This document shows positions 1 through 7,979 of a DNA stretch of 64,000 nt, piece by piece; the first letter of the stretch is position 1; every line of letters begins with the position of its first letter. Where the stretch lies: NCBI RefSeq assembly GCF_001458335.1, contig NZ_CYTO01000024.1, positions 362,944-426,943 of the forward strand, read 5' to 3'. A model generated the notes under the pieces. It saw only the letters and a list, made by a program, of their open reading frames with translations, was not told the DNA's origin and made no database searches. Made by a program: the position numbers and the translations under genes. This DNA is from Cognatishimia activa (GTDB taxonomy: Bacteria > Pseudomonadota > Alphaproteobacteria > Rhodobacterales > Rhodobacteraceae).

Positions 1-1
1 C

Positions 2-664
2 CAAGAAGCGATTGCAACGGTCATCAACGCAGACGCACCCGCGGCCATGGCAGAAGCCTGCACAGCGCTCGACATACCCTTCGTTCACATTTCAACGGAT
101 TATGTGTTTGACGGCAGCGGTGACACGGCAAGGTCGCCAAAGGATGCGACGGCCCCCCTTGGGGCCTATGGGCGCTCTAAATTGGCAGGGGAGGCCGCTG
201 TGGCCGCCGCAGGAGGGCGCTTTGCCATTCTTAGAACCTCTTGGGTCTTTTCCGCCCATGGCAATAATTTCGTAAAAACCATGCTGCGACTGGCCGAAAC
301 GCGGGACAGTTTGACAATTGTCGCTGACCAAATCGGTGGCCCAACGCCCGCAGCCGACATTGCAGCGACCTGCCTAAAAATCGCAGACGCGCTCCAATCC
401 GGTCACGGCCCAACGGGTGTGTACCATTATGCAGGCGCGCCCGATGTCTCCTGGGCAGGCTTCGCAAGAGAGATCTTTGCGCAATCCGGACGTGAGGTGG
501 CGGTGCAAGACATCCCCACATACGCCTACCCAACCCCCGCGAAACGCCCATTGAATTCTCGACTGGATTGTACAGAGTTAGAGACAGCATTCGGAATCCC
601 GCGCCCCGACTGGCGTGCGGGCCTTTCAAAAGTTCTGACAGAGCTAGGAGCAGCGTCCTCATGA
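2..664 (+). CDS. rfbD: dTDP-4-dehydrorhamnose reductase, 5'-truncated by window edge
   Basis: C-terminal part of RfbD/RmlD, the cytoplasmic SDR-fold enzyme that reduces dTDP-6-deoxy-L-lyxo-4-hexulose to dTDP-L-rhamnose with NAD(P)H. The frame is open from base 2, so the real start lies left of the window. Visible family signatures are the STDYVFDG stretch with its catalytic Thr, and the YGRSK element giving the SDR Tyr and Lys (YxxxK), followed by the Trp-containing RTSWVF segment. The N-terminal Rossmann GxxGxxG is missing only because of the edge. The stop overlaps the rfbA ATG by 4 bp (ATGA), so the two are translationally coupled within a rhamnose operon feeding O-antigen or exopolysaccharide synthesis. 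Confidence 0.93.
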   Translation, partial: QEAIATVINADAPAAMAEACTALDIPFVHISTDYVFDGSGDTARSPKDATAPLGAYGRSKLAGEAAVAAAGGRFAILRTSWVFSAHGNNFVKTMLRLAETRDSLTIVADQIGGPTPAADIAATCLKIADALQSGHGPTGVYHYAGAPDVSWAGFAREIFAQSGREVAVQDIPTYAYPTPAKRPLNSRLDCTELETAFGIPRPDWRAGLSKVLTELGAASS

Positions 665-1551
665 CACAACGCAAAGGCATTATCTTGGCCGGGGGTTCAG
701 GAACGCGGCTGTATCCGATTACAACGGGCGTCTCAAAACAGCTCTTACCGATCTATGACAAACCGATGGTCTACTACCCGCTCAGCGTTCTGATGCTTGC
801 GGGAATCCGTGAGATCGCGGTGATCACCACCCCAGAAGACAGCGTACAATTTCAACGCGCGTTGGGCGATGGCAGCCAATGGGGGCTTTCGCTGACCTTT
901 ATTGAACAACCCAGCCCAGACGGTCTAGCGCAGGCTTATATTTTGGCGGAAGAGTTTTTGGATGGTGCACCCAGCGCCATGGTGCTGGGCGATAACATCT
1001 TCTTTGGCCACGGTCTGCCCGAACATCTCGCGGCCGCAGACAAACAGCCAGAAGGCGGAACCGTCTTTGGCTACCGCGTGGCAGACCCGGAACGCTATGG
1101 CGTCGTGGACTTCGCAGCGGACGGCTCGGTCCAAGGCATCATCGAAAAGCCAGAGGTTGCCCCCTCCCCTTTTGCCGTCACAGGATTGTACTTCTTAGAC
1201 GCAACCGCGCCCGACCGCGCGCGCGCGGTCAAACCCTCTGCCCGCGGAGAGTTGGAAATCACCACTTTGCTGGAAACCTATCTGGAGGACGGGTCTCTGT
1301 CGGTGCAACAAATGGGCCGCGGATTTGCTTGGCTTGATACCGGCACCCATGCCAGCTTGCTAGATGCCGGGAATTTTGTACGGACATTGTCGGAACGCCA
1401 AGGATTGCAGGTAGGCAGCCCCGACGAAATCGCCTTTAACCTTGGATGGATTGACCGCACCGCACTATCAGAACGCGCAAAATTACTTTCGAAAAGCACT
1501 TACGGGCAGTATCTTCAGGACTTGGTTGCAAACAGCGCACCAGGCGCTTGA
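661..1551 (+). CDS. rfbA: Glucose-1-phosphate thymidylyltransferase
   Basis: RfbA/RmlA, 296 aa, the usual length. It makes dTDP-glucose from dTTP and glucose 1-phosphate, the first step of dTDP-L-rhamnose synthesis. The N-terminus carries the nucleotidyltransferase signature GGSGTRLYPIT, then KQLLPIYDKPMVYYPL; GDNIFFG supplies the metal-binding Asp and IEKP follows in the sugar-binding half. I start at the ATG overlapping the rfbD stop (ATGA) because the protein then begins as MTQRKGIILAGG, as family members do; an upstream in-frame start at 568 would add 31 unrelated residues read through rfbD. No rhamnose gene follows, so this is the 3' end of the locus in this direction. Confidence 0.96.
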   Translation: MTQRKGIILAGGSGTRLYPITTGVSKQLLPIYDKPMVYYPLSVLMLAGIREIAVITTPEDSVQFQRALGDGSQWGLSLTFIEQPSPDGLAQAYILAEEFLDGAPSAMVLGDNIFFGHGLPEHLAAADKQPEGGTVFGYRVADPERYGVVDFAADGSVQGIIEKPEVAPSPFAVTGLYFLDATAPDRARAVKPSARGELEITTLLETYLEDGSLSVQQMGRGFAWLDTGTHASLLDAGNFVRTLSERQGLQVGSPDEIAFNLGWIDRTALSERAKLLSKSTYGQYLQDLVANSAPGA

Positions 1552-1763
1552 GCTCATTGAAAGGTCACCACTCGTGCTGGATGTGACCCGTTTGGGGGTA
1601 AGATGGCATCCTAAGCCCTGAGATTTCTGCATTGCTGAATATGTCTGCTCCGAGCCCATGTTGTCTAGTGCTGCAAAGAGCGCGAATGTCGGCATTGACG
1701 TATACTGCAGACACTGTTCTCAATCAATAGTTCGCAGTGCCAAAGCCCAGCCACCCGTAAGCG
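1552..1763. other. Intergenic gap between convergent rfbA and GST-like gene
   Basis: About 210 bases between convergent genes. I see no intrinsic terminator with a T-run and no convincing short gene. Short reading frames on the reverse strand lack ribosome binding sites and recognisable families. Confidence 0.5.
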
Positions 1764-2621
1764 TCATCCAGAATTCGGGCTCACATAGATTGGGTTTCGG
1801 TCCTCCGCATTGAAGGTAATGTCCATCACGAACAATCCAAGATCTTCATCGGATGCTGTTGTCTCGTACTTATCTCGAGGTGGCATGGGGCGCTTTTCCC
1901 AGCTAGGCTGAAAAGCGAAGCTCGACACTTTTCGCCCATCGACCAGAGCACCATTTCCAGCGCCCAAAGCGTAATCATAGTAAAGCTTTACGATTTCTTC
2001 TTCTGTTACCTGATTAGTTGCGTCGTGAGCCATGCAGGCGGCCCGCCATTTTTTGACGCGCGCATAGTCAGAACCAACCGGCAATTCGAACCCCTCGTAA
2101 TAGTCAAGAAACCAGAACCGCTTGAATACCGGGGTGAAAACAGCTTCTGCCAGGCCAAAACTTTCGAACAAGAAGGTACCCTCGGGGCTATGCTCCATCA
2201 GGAAATTATTGATGTCACGGTAGAGCGAAAGCAGTTTTTCATTCAAAGTCTCGCGTTGTGTCTTGTCCTGATTCATCACGTAGACATAGCCCGCCATTGT
2301 GATCGGCCCCTCCTTGGCTATGAGCATAGACTCCACAGCGTGTTCATACGGATCGCTGCGCCGTAGGCGCTCGCCTTCTAGAGCCTCGTCGAGATAACGC
2401 AGGATCACCAAACTCTCCTTGAGGATTTTGCCCTCGGGGGTTTCCAGAACTGGCAACGCAGTCGTCCCGCGAGTTTTTGCCAATAGTGCAGGGTCGCGGG
2501 GTTTGGTGATATCAACAACACGGAATTCGACCGCGTCCTGCTGGCCGCGAAGGGCCAACAGAATTTCCAATCGCTGCGAAAAGGGACAGACGGGTATGTG
2601 GTACACGATGGGCTTGGTCAT
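1764..2621 (-). CDS. Glutathione S-transferase-like protein
   Basis: A 285-aa cytosolic protein with an N-terminal thioredoxin-like GST domain. The segment VYHIPVCPFSQR near residues 6-17 places a CPFS motif where GST-N/glutaredoxin-like domains bind glutathione, and LPVLETPEGKILKES (about 55-70) contains the cis-Pro and the Glu-Ser pair that holds glutathione. The C-terminal half is helical and ends in an extension of about 60 residues. The substrate is unknown. I prefer the ATG at 2621; a TTG three codons upstream (2630) would overlap the cupin stop. It follows the cupin gene closely enough for one transcript. A detoxification role is inferred from the family. Confidence 0.75.
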   Translation of the reverse strand: MTKPIVYHIPVCPFSQRLEILLALRGQQDAVEFRVVDITKPRDPALLAKTRGTTALPVLETPEGKILKESLVILRYLDEALEGERLRRSDPYEHAVESMLIAKEGPITMAGYVYVMNQDKTQRETLNEKLLSLYRDINNFLMEHSPEGTFLFESFGLAEAVFTPVFKRFWFLDYYEGFELPVGSDYARVKKWRAACMAHDATNQVTEEEIVKLYYDYALGAGNGALVDGRKVSSFAFQPSWEKRPMPPRDKYETTASDEDLGLFVMDITFNAEDRNPIYVSPNSG

Positions 2622-2626
2622 GATGC

Positions 2627-3070
2627 TCAATCCAATGGAGGGCCGGTAAAGGTCATGTTGTGGCGTTCGCCAGATTCCACGATGGCGGGCATGTCATCAG
2701 GGATTGCGAACTGACCAGCAGCCATATCAACGAAAAAACCTTCGAAGCCGCCCGGGGTCAGGATCACAAGGTGGCGACAAGCTTCATTGCCGATGACCTT
2801 GAATGTATGTTCCGAGCCGCGCGGAATGAAGGCGCTTTCCCCGGCTTGCAGCACCTTTTCCTCTCCTTCCAGCCACACTCGGCAAGTGCCGGTCAGAACG
2901 ACAAAGGCTTCATCCTCGTTGTGGTGAATATGGCGAGGTGGGCCGCTGCCAACAGGTGAGGTGCTGTCTACGATGGACATGGCCCCACCAGTATCTTCTG
3001 GCGCAAGAATGGTTTTGTAGGTCACACCCAGCCATTCCAACTCGGCGTTGGTGTTTTCAATGTCCTTCAT
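2627..3070 (-). CDS. Single-domain cupin protein
   Basis: A 147-aa single-domain cupin. Motif 1 appears as PPRHIHHNEDEAFVVLTG (two His plus Glu as metal ligands) and motif 2 as AFIPRGSEHTFKV (third His); these build the metal site of a small beta-barrel. Related proteins are sugar- or aromatic-binding cupins and dioxygenase-like enzymes, so the substrate cannot be assigned. The start at 3070 is fixed by a strong AAGGAGAG ribosome binding site six bases upstream; an in-frame ATG at 3151 would lie in the LysR promoter region. The downstream GST-like gene is essentially contiguous, suggesting a two-gene operon controlled by the divergent LysR protein and/or the palindrome at 3098-3115. Confidence 0.8.
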   Translation of the reverse strand: MKDIENTNAELEWLGVTYKTILAPEDTGGAMSIVDSTSPVGSGPPRHIHHNEDEAFVVLTGTCRVWLEGEEKVLQAGESAFIPRGSEHTFKVIGNEACRHLVILTPGGFEGFFVDMAAGQFAIPDDMPAIVESGERHNMTFTGPPLD

Positions 3071-3097
3071 CGTTTCTCTCCTTAAAATTTGGATTGA

Positions 3098-3115
3098 AAC
3101 GAAAGCGCTTTCGTT
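3098..3115. promoter_or_regulatory. 18-bp perfect palindrome, LacI-type operator
   Basis: AACGAAAGCGCTTTCGTT is perfectly self-complementary. The GAAAGCGCTTTC core with a central CG is typical of operators of LacI/GalR-family repressors, not of LysR proteins (T-N11-A). It lies 27 bp before the cupin ATG and 52 bp before the LysR ATG, and a TTGACA -35-like box (3114-3119, plus strand) overlaps its edge. No LacI-family gene is present nearby. Confidence 0.6.
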
Positions 3116-3167
3116 GACAGGAAGGTAGCAAAGGGTCAACCTATCAGGCAAACCGCAAAATCTGATA

Positions 3168-4115
3168 ATGGGTATCGATCAAGTGAATTTCGCGACACTC
3201 GACCTGAATCTTCTGCGCGTGCTGGACGCCCTTTTTAGCGAGGGGTCGACCGTCAAGGCGGCTAACCGACTGGCCATGTCGCAATCGGCTGTTTCCGGAG
3301 CGCTCTCCCGTCTGCGCCATGCATTGGGCGATCAACTTTTCATCCGGCAGGGGAACCGGTTGGTTGCTACTGATTACGCAGCGGGACTCGAAGCCGGGTT
3401 GAGAGAGGAACTGGTGCGCTTGGAGGCCTTGCTTGCCCCGCCGGCCGTCTTTGACCCGCAAACCGCCAAGGGCACTTTCAGGATTGCGGCCAGCGACTTC
3501 TTTGCCGAACTCTTGATGCCACCCTTGGCAGATCTCCTTCAGAAATCGGCGCCACACATCAGGGCGCAGCTGGTCGATCTTGTTCCCAATGATTACGCGG
3601 CAAGCTTGGAACGGCGAAACGCTGACATCGCGCTGATCCCCGACTTGGCGCTGCCGGACTGGGTCAACCGGGCGCCGCTATTTCACTCGCCATTCCACGT
3701 GATCGCACGCAAGGGCAATCAAGGCATCGCGGAACTAAAGGACGGGATGCAGATGCCAATGGAGGTCTTTTGCGCCCTTCATCACGTCCTGTTCTCGCCC
3801 GAAGGCAACCTCGCTGCAATGGGAGATGCTGCCCTTCACCGGGTCGGGAAAAGACGACAAGTTGCGATGACCGTTCCCGTCTTCAGCGGCGTCTGCCGAG
3901 CGGTGAGTGAAAGTGACCTCATCGCGCTGGTTCCTGCGCAGCTCGCGTCGAAGGTAGCCGAGACATTCGGACTGCGCGTGTACGAGCCGCCGATGGAGAT
4001 TGATCCAGCGCTGATCATTGGCATCTGGCACAAGCGATCGGACAACGCCCCGATGGCCACTTGGATGCGGAGCCAAGTCTTCGGCCTCATGAAGGTACTG
4101 GATGTAGATTCATAG
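3168..4115 (+). CDS. LysR-family transcriptional regulator
   Basis: A 315-aa LTTR, the normal family length. Residues about 8-65 form the winged helix-turn-helix (LDLNLLRVLDALFSEGS, then AANRLAMSQSAVSGALSRLRHALGDQLFIR), and the rest is the two-lobed effector domain. The DLNLL start of the HTH region is typical of the NodD/NahR-like subgroup. The ATG at 3168 is the only usable start before an upstream stop; no clear Shine-Dalgarno precedes it, so initiation may be weak or leaderless. It is divergent from the cupin/GST pair, the classical arrangement for an LTTR and its target. The effector is unknown. Confidence 0.88.
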   Translation: MGIDQVNFATLDLNLLRVLDALFSEGSTVKAANRLAMSQSAVSGALSRLRHALGDQLFIRQGNRLVATDYAAGLEAGLREELVRLEALLAPPAVFDPQTAKGTFRIAASDFFAELLMPPLADLLQKSAPHIRAQLVDLVPNDYAASLERRNADIALIPDLALPDWVNRAPLFHSPFHVIARKGNQGIAELKDGMQMPMEVFCALHHVLFSPEGNLAAMGDAALHRVGKRRQVAMTVPVFSGVCRAVSESDLIALVPAQLASKVAETFGLRVYEPPMEIDPALIIGIWHKRSDNAPMATWMRSQVFGLMKVLDVDS

Positions 4116-4271
4116 TCAATTTACTCAGTACGACCCCTGCTTGCCCATAAAGATAAGTGCGGCAGAACGCCCGATTTGGTCGGGGTCTATATGCCAATGC
4201 GGTCATTGGAGCAGGCACAGAAAATGGCAGCTTTGTCCGCAAAGCAGAAATAGCCCCAACCGACCCGTCCC

Positions 4272-4754
4272 TCAGTTGCTCTTCCGACCCGGGCGGAATG
4301 GCAGCGGGGCAACCGGTACACCATCCTCTATCAGGCTCTTGGCTTCTTCCAGATTTGCCTCGCCATAGATCGCTCGTTCCGGCGCGTCGCCGGTGTGCAT
4401 GGCGCGCGCCTCTTGGGCGAACTTGTCGCCGACATAGTCTGAGGTTTCTTCGACCTTTTTCTTCAGCTCTGCCAGGGCCTGCTCTGCCGGGTTGGCAGGC
4501 GTTGATAGCATTGCTTCGGTTTTGGGCGCGGGAGGTGTGGGTGTCGCTTCGGGTCCCGGTTGAGGGGCCGCTGCAGAGCGAGACGGGCGCACGCGCGGGG
4601 CCATGATCGCCTTTTTGACGTCAGATGACCCGCAGCTTGGGCAGGTGACCATGCCAGCGGACTGCAGCTTTTCAAATGCCTCAGCATTCTGGAACCAGCT
4701 GTCAAAGCGGTTTCCGTCCGTGCAGCTGCTGCAATTTAATGAGTATTGGATCAT
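4272..4754 (-). CDS. DUF1178 family protein
   Basis: A 160-aa protein whose first 50 residues (MIQYSLNCSSC start, CPSCGSSDVKKAIMAPR) are typical of DUF1178, a proteobacterial family with paired Cys likely to bind zinc. The middle is a Pro/Ala/Thr-rich linker (about 58-90); the C-terminal third is helical (LAELKKKVEETSDYVGDKFAQEAR) and ends with the conserved GEANLEEAKSLIEDGVPVAPLPF segment. The function is not known. It lies downstream of the Nudix gene on the same strand with an 85-bp gap, a pairing I believe is common in this group (recollection). Confidence 0.88.
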   Translation of the reverse strand: MIQYSLNCSSCTDGNRFDSWFQNAEAFEKLQSAGMVTCPSCGSSDVKKAIMAPRVRPSRSAAAPQPGPEATPTPPAPKTEAMLSTPANPAEQALAELKKKVEETSDYVGDKFAQEARAMHTGDAPERAIYGEANLEEAKSLIEDGVPVAPLPFRPGRKSN

Positions 4755-4839
4755 CCAAACCTATCCGTGTTCGCCGAGACTACATATTCATGCAGCAACG
4801 CGGGATCAAGTAAATGTCGTTTAACTCAAACGACAGAGC

Positions 4840-5301
4840 TCAGATCAGATTGTCAGGATTAAAGGACTTGATGAGTTTGGCGAGCTCTCGCTCTTTCACC
4901 AATTTTGCGGCTTTCTTTTGTGGAAACCATTTCCGCCGCCGTTGACCCGCTTCGGGGTAGTTGTTTTTCACGCGGCGCGCCTTAACAGGATAGACATTTA
5001 CCAAACAGGGCAGGGTGCCGTTCTTGGTGTCAGTCTTATAATACGAATAAACCCCGATACATTGGTCGGTGACTTTCCCTTTGACGCCAGCTTCTTCCCA
5101 CGCTTCTTGTGCCGCCGCCTCCGCTGGGCGCATGCCAAGCATGGGCCACCCTTTCGGAATGATCCAACGGCCCGTACCTCGACTGGTGATCAATAGGATC
5201 TGCAGCTCACCGTCCTTGACGCGATAAACCAAAGACGCAAATTGAGTTCTCAGGCTGCGCTTCTTGGCCTTGGGCAATCTTATGGGAAGTTGCACTGTCA
5301 T
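4840..5301 (-). CDS. Nudix hydrolase
   Basis: A 153-aa Nudix-fold pyrophosphatase, resembling the MutT-like group near diphosphoinositol polyphosphate hydrolases (RWIIPKGWP). The Nudix helix contains AAAQEAWEEAGV, so the metal-binding Glu pair of the REUxEExGU core is present, but the Arg of that core is Gln and the first box Glu appears to be Met, as happens in this subgroup. A basic C-terminal tail (GQRRRKWF, KKAAKLV) follows. The start is uncertain: ATG 5301 gives MTVQLPIRL, while ATG 5346 or 5388 would add a Lys/Arg-rich extension; none has a strong ribosome binding site. The substrate is unknown. Confidence 0.83.
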   Translation of the reverse strand: MTVQLPIRLPKAKKRSLRTQFASLVYRVKDGELQILLITSRGTGRWIIPKGWPMLGMRPAEAAAQEAWEEAGVKGKVTDQCIGVYSYYKTDTKNGTLPCLVNVYPVKARRVKNNYPEAGQRRRKWFPQKKAAKLVKERELAKLIKSFNPDNLI

Positions 5302-5780
5302 CCTAATGGGCCTGTTTACCGCTCGTTTTTTTGTTGTTTGTTTCATTTTTATATGGCGACAAGATATACGAATTCCCCGCTTTTGCAATGAAATGCGCCC
5401 CCCATAAGCCTGCAGGGGCCTTATTTTTTGCTGTTTCGCGCGATTGGGTGCGCGTGAAAGTGGTTATGATAATTCGCAAATAGACCGCGCGACCGGTGCC
5501 GGCTCTGGGCGTATTCCCTGTTCGTGGGAATTCATGGCCCTTGAATGGGATGAGGTTAGGGAAGGTCTATTTCCAAGGTGCTGAAGTAAGGTGTTCTTCT
5601 TCTGTGATGGCGCTATTTCGTTCATAATCGCAAAATTTAGAATTTTTTCTGGGATTTCGAGGGAAATTCTTGCGCTATGTGGGTTTTCGAATATTTTGTG
5701 TTTGTTGTGGATGCTTGATCTATATGTTGTTGTTTCGAGGTGGGTTTCACCCCTATTTACAACATTTAGATAGGTGGCTC

Positions 5781-5789
5781 TGTGGATAA
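5781..5789 (-). promoter_or_regulatory. Consensus DnaA box
   Basis: TGTGGATAA on the plus strand is the exact complement of the high-affinity DnaA box TTATCCACA. It lies immediately left of the phased repeats and about 335 bp before mraZ. A link between replication initiation and the division cluster is inferred; one 9-mer can occur by chance. Confidence 0.55.
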
Positions 5790-5790
5790 A

Positions 5791-5845
5791 TTCCCAACTT
5801 TTCCCCAAAATTCCCAAAATTCCTGTTGATTTCCATGAATTCCCA
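5791..5845 (-). promoter_or_regulatory. Six phased TTCC(C)A repeats, probable MraZ-box array
   Basis: TTCC units start at 5791, 5801, 5811, 5820, 5831 and 5840, so they recur about every 10 bp over 55 bp; four are TTCCC and two lack one C. On the reverse strand they read TGGGAA. Known MraZ operators are TGGGN repeats separated by 5 nt, which gives the same 10-bp spacing. This suggests autoregulation of the dcw operon by the MraZ ring, with more repeats than the usual three or four, in reverse orientation and about 280 bp before the mraZ start. Confidence 0.65.
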
Positions 5846-5956
5846 TGTCATCCCTATATGCAGATGAGGACGGGAGTTAAGGGGCGCTCAAGACCCCAAT
5901 AATAAAAAACTCCAAGTCAGGTTTCATACAGGCCCCGCTTTCATCGAACCAAGAGA

Positions 5957-6068
5957 TCCGGCGCGCGGGCGAGCAGACATCCCCCCAGGTGGCGCGCGCA
6001 GCTGGACATACCCCCGCACTGCGGGACGAGGGCGGCGAATTGGGCAGTGGCAGCAGCTCAATTCGCCG
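5957..6068 (+). promoter_or_regulatory. Structured G+C-rich mraZ leader
   Basis: At least three hairpins are visible. CCAG 5985-5988 pairs with CTGG 6002-6005. CCCGC 6013-6017 pairs with GCGGG 6021-6025 around a 3-base loop. A long stem pairs 6033-6045 with 6056-6068; its GGCGAATTG/CAATTCGCC part is perfect. It ends 55 bp before the mraZ GTG. I find no match to a known riboswitch or to RNase P RNA signatures. It may be a folded 5' leader of the operon mRNA. Confidence 0.4.
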
Positions 6069-6123
6069 TTTCGTTTCTGAGGGTGCGAAATGTGGACAGG
6101 ACAACAGAAGGGCGGGTCATACC

Positions 6124-6627
6124 GTGGCACGCAGGTTCAGAGGTGAAAGCCACCATAAGGTGGATACGAAAGGCAGGGTGTCTATCCCCGCCTCTTTTCG
6201 CCGTGTGCTTGAAGCGTCTGATCCCAGCTGGAAATCCGGTGAAGCCCCAGAGCTTGTGATTGTCTACGGCGACCACCGTCGCAATTACCTAGAATGCTAT
6301 ACCATTGAGGCCATTGAAGAAGTCGATGATAAGATCGACGCGCTTCCGCGTGGCTCTATGGAACGTAAGATGCTGCAGCGCCTTTTCCACGGTCAGTCTT
6401 TCCCGACATCGGTAGATGAGACTGGACGCTTGGTTCTTCCTGCAAAGCTGCGCCAAAAGATCGATTTGGATAAAGAAGCTTTCTTTATCGCCGCCGGTGA
6501 CACGTTCCAGATCTGGAAGCCGGAAACCTATGAAGCGGAAGAGCTGTCTGCCACAGAAGAATGGCTTGATGACCTTCCCGATGATTTTGATCCGCTGATC
6601 TATCTAGACCAGAAATCGGAGAGTTAA
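6124..6627 (+). CDS. mraZ: Transcriptional regulator MraZ
   Basis: MraZ, 167 aa, the first gene of the dcw cluster. It has two AbrB-like SpoVT domains, each with the DxxxR signature: KVDTKGRVSIPASFR (about 12-26) and SVDETGRLVLPAKLRQKI (about 97-114). The family forms ring oligomers that bind TGGGN repeats and repress mraZ/rsmH; matching repeats lie at 5791-5845. I chose the GTG at 6124 because family proteins begin with (M)ARRFRGE; an ATG at 5989 would add 45 unrelated residues. The rsmH ATG follows the stop after only three bases, so the two are cotranscribed. Confidence 0.94.
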   Translation: MARRFRGESHHKVDTKGRVSIPASFRRVLEASDPSWKSGEAPELVIVYGDHRRNYLECYTIEAIEEVDDKIDALPRGSMERKMLQRLFHGQSFPTSVDETGRLVLPAKLRQKIDLDKEAFFIAAGDTFQIWKPETYEAEELSATEEWLDDLPDDFDPLIYLDQKSES

Positions 6628-6630
6628 GGT

Positions 6631-7638
6631 ATGGCTTCGAGTGCATCAAACACGTCCGATGCTCCTCACATTCCTGTTTTGCTGCGCCCGCTCTTGTCGG
6701 GCGTTTCGCCCGTTTCAGGGACCTGGCTCGATGGAACCTTCGGGGCCGGGGGCTACACTAAGGGTCTGTTAGAAGCAGGTGCGGATAAGGTGATCGGCGT
6801 TGATCGCGATCCGCTTGCATTCCAGATGGCTGCGGATTGGATCGGTGAATTTGACGACCGTATCGAATTGGTCGCCGGTGTCTTTTCCAAGATGGACGAA
6901 TACGCGCAAGACCTGGACGGCGTGGTTCTTGATCTTGGTGTCAGCTCAATGCAGCTCGATCTAGCGGAACGCGGCTTTTCTTTTATGAAAGATGGACCGC
7001 TGGACATGCGGATGAGCCAGGATGGGCCTTCAGCGGCGGATATCGTGAATAACGCTGAAGAAGCCGAAATTGCCGATATCCTGTTTCACTATGGTGAAGA
7101 ACGCGCGAGCCGTCGCATTGCCAAGGCAATCGTGAAGGCACGCGAAGTTGAACAGTTTAGCTCTACGCTGCAACTTGCTGACCTAATTGAGAAAAACCTC
7201 CCGCGTACCAAGCCCGGACAAAGCCATGCGGCCACCCGCAGCTTCCAAGGTCTGCGCATTGCAGTGAATGACGAATATGGCGAATTGTTCCGCGGTTTGA
7301 TGGCCGCAGAACGCGCGCTGAAACCTGGCGGTCTGCTGGCGGTGGTGACGTTCCATTCCATCGAGGACCGTATGGTGAAGAAATATCTGCAAGCCCGCGC
7401 CGGACGGACCGGTGGTGGCTCTCGCTATGCGCCGGAAGTCGAAAAAGAGGCGCCGGCATTTGACTTGCTCACACGTAAGGCGGTCGGCCCGGATGAGCAG
7501 GAGCTGTCAGAAAACCCACGTTCGCGGTCTGCCAAACTGCGCATTGCTCGGCGCACCGATGCGCCGGCAGGGTCCGTGGACGGCAAAAAGATAGGCATGC
7601 CGATGTTATCGGCGCGTAAAGCTGGGGGACGTCGTTAA
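6631..7638 (+). CDS. rsmH: 16S rRNA (cytosine-1402-N4)-methyltransferase RsmH
   Basis: RsmH (MraW), 335 aa, the N4-methyltransferase acting on C1402 in the 16S rRNA decoding centre with S-adenosylmethionine. Visible features: N-terminal [10 protein letters not shown], the SAM-binding loop [17 protein letters not shown] (about 35-51), the acidic VDRDP that binds SAM ribose, [10 protein letters not shown] (about 109-118), and the C-terminal [15 protein letters not shown]. The length is normal for Rhodobacteraceae. The stop codon shares its last base with the ftsL ATG (TAATG), indicating translational coupling. Confidence 0.96.
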   Translation: MASSASNTSDAPHIPVLLRPLLSGVSPVSGTWLDGTFGAGGYTKGLLEAGADKVIGVDRDPLAFQMAADWIGEFDDRIELVAGVFSKMDEYAQDLDGVVLDLGVSSMQLDLAERGFSFMKDGPLDMRMSQDGPSAADIVNNAEEAEIADILFHYGEERASRRIAKAIVKAREVEQFSSTLQLADLIEKNLPRTKPGQSHAATRSFQGLRIAVNDEYGELFRGLMAAERALKPGGLLAVVTFHSIEDRMVKKYLQARAGRTGGGSRYAPEVEKEAPAFDLLTRKAVGPDEQELSENPRSRSAKLRIARRTDAPAGSVDGKKIGMPMLSARKAGGRR

Positions 7639-7979
7639 TGCGCGGCTTGATGTATGTGTTGACCGTTGGTTTGGTCATTGGTCTGGCCTTCTGGGCCTAT
7701 CGTGAAAACTATACAACGCAAACAGCGTTGGATGATGCAGAAGAATTGCAGATCCAAATCGGCGAAGCGCGAGATCGTCTGGCGATGCTGAAAGCCGAGT
7801 GGGCCTATCTGAACCGGCCCGACCGGTTGCGCGATCTTGCAGACCTGAACTTTGAGCGCTTGCAGCTTTTGCCGCTGCGCCCGGATCAATTTGGCCGGAT
7901 CGAGCAGGTGGCCTACCCGCCGCTAGAAGGGGTTGAGCTAGAGGATATCACCGAAGTCTCCAATCAGGAGGGCCTCTAG
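7638..7979 (+). CDS. ftsL: Cell division protein FtsL
   Basis: A 113-aa bitopic membrane protein. Residues about 4-20 (LMYVLTVGLVIGLAFWAY) form the single membrane segment; the following roughly 45 residues have the heptad-like pattern of the periplasmic coiled coil (LDDAEELQIQIGEARDRLAMLKAEW), then the RPDRLRDLADLNFERLQLLPL segment seen in alphaproteobacterial FtsL. FtsL joins the FtsQLB complex that activates septal synthesis. Sequence conservation in the family is low; the position between rsmH and ftsI with 1-bp and 0-bp junctions makes the assignment firm. Confidence 0.92.
   Translation: MRGLMYVLTVGLVIGLAFWAYRENYTTQTALDDAEELQIQIGEARDRLAMLKAEWAYLNRPDRLRDLADLNFERLQLLPLRPDQFGRIEQVAYPPLEGVELEDITEVSNQEGL

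Larger units (their letters stand above)
5302..6123. other. Long non-coding region upstream of mraZ
   Basis: About 820 bases with no convincing gene. The left part (about 5400-5850) is markedly A+T-rich compared with the rest of the window; the right part (about 5940-6120) is G+C-rich with several hairpins. It carries a weak hairpin plus T-run on the plus strand (5404-5429), a consensus DnaA box, a phased TTCC(C)A array and a structured leader, listed separately. Reverse-strand reading frames inside it have no recognisable family or ribosome binding site. Confidence 0.7.

Noticed and set aside
5404-5429. Hairpin plus six T on the plus strand near the Nudix gene
   Set aside because: The stem has a bulge and there is no plus-strand gene upstream for it to terminate; a small RNA cannot be argued from this alone.
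5464-5817. A 117-codon reverse frame upstream of mraZ
   Set aside because: Lies in A+T-rich regulatory DNA, overlaps the phased repeats, and has no ribosome binding site or family.
5880-6123. RNase P RNA gene (rnpB), often close to mraZ in this bacterial family
   Set aside because: I looked for the conserved GAGGAAAGTCC-type core and the 3' ACAGAA region and did not find them together.
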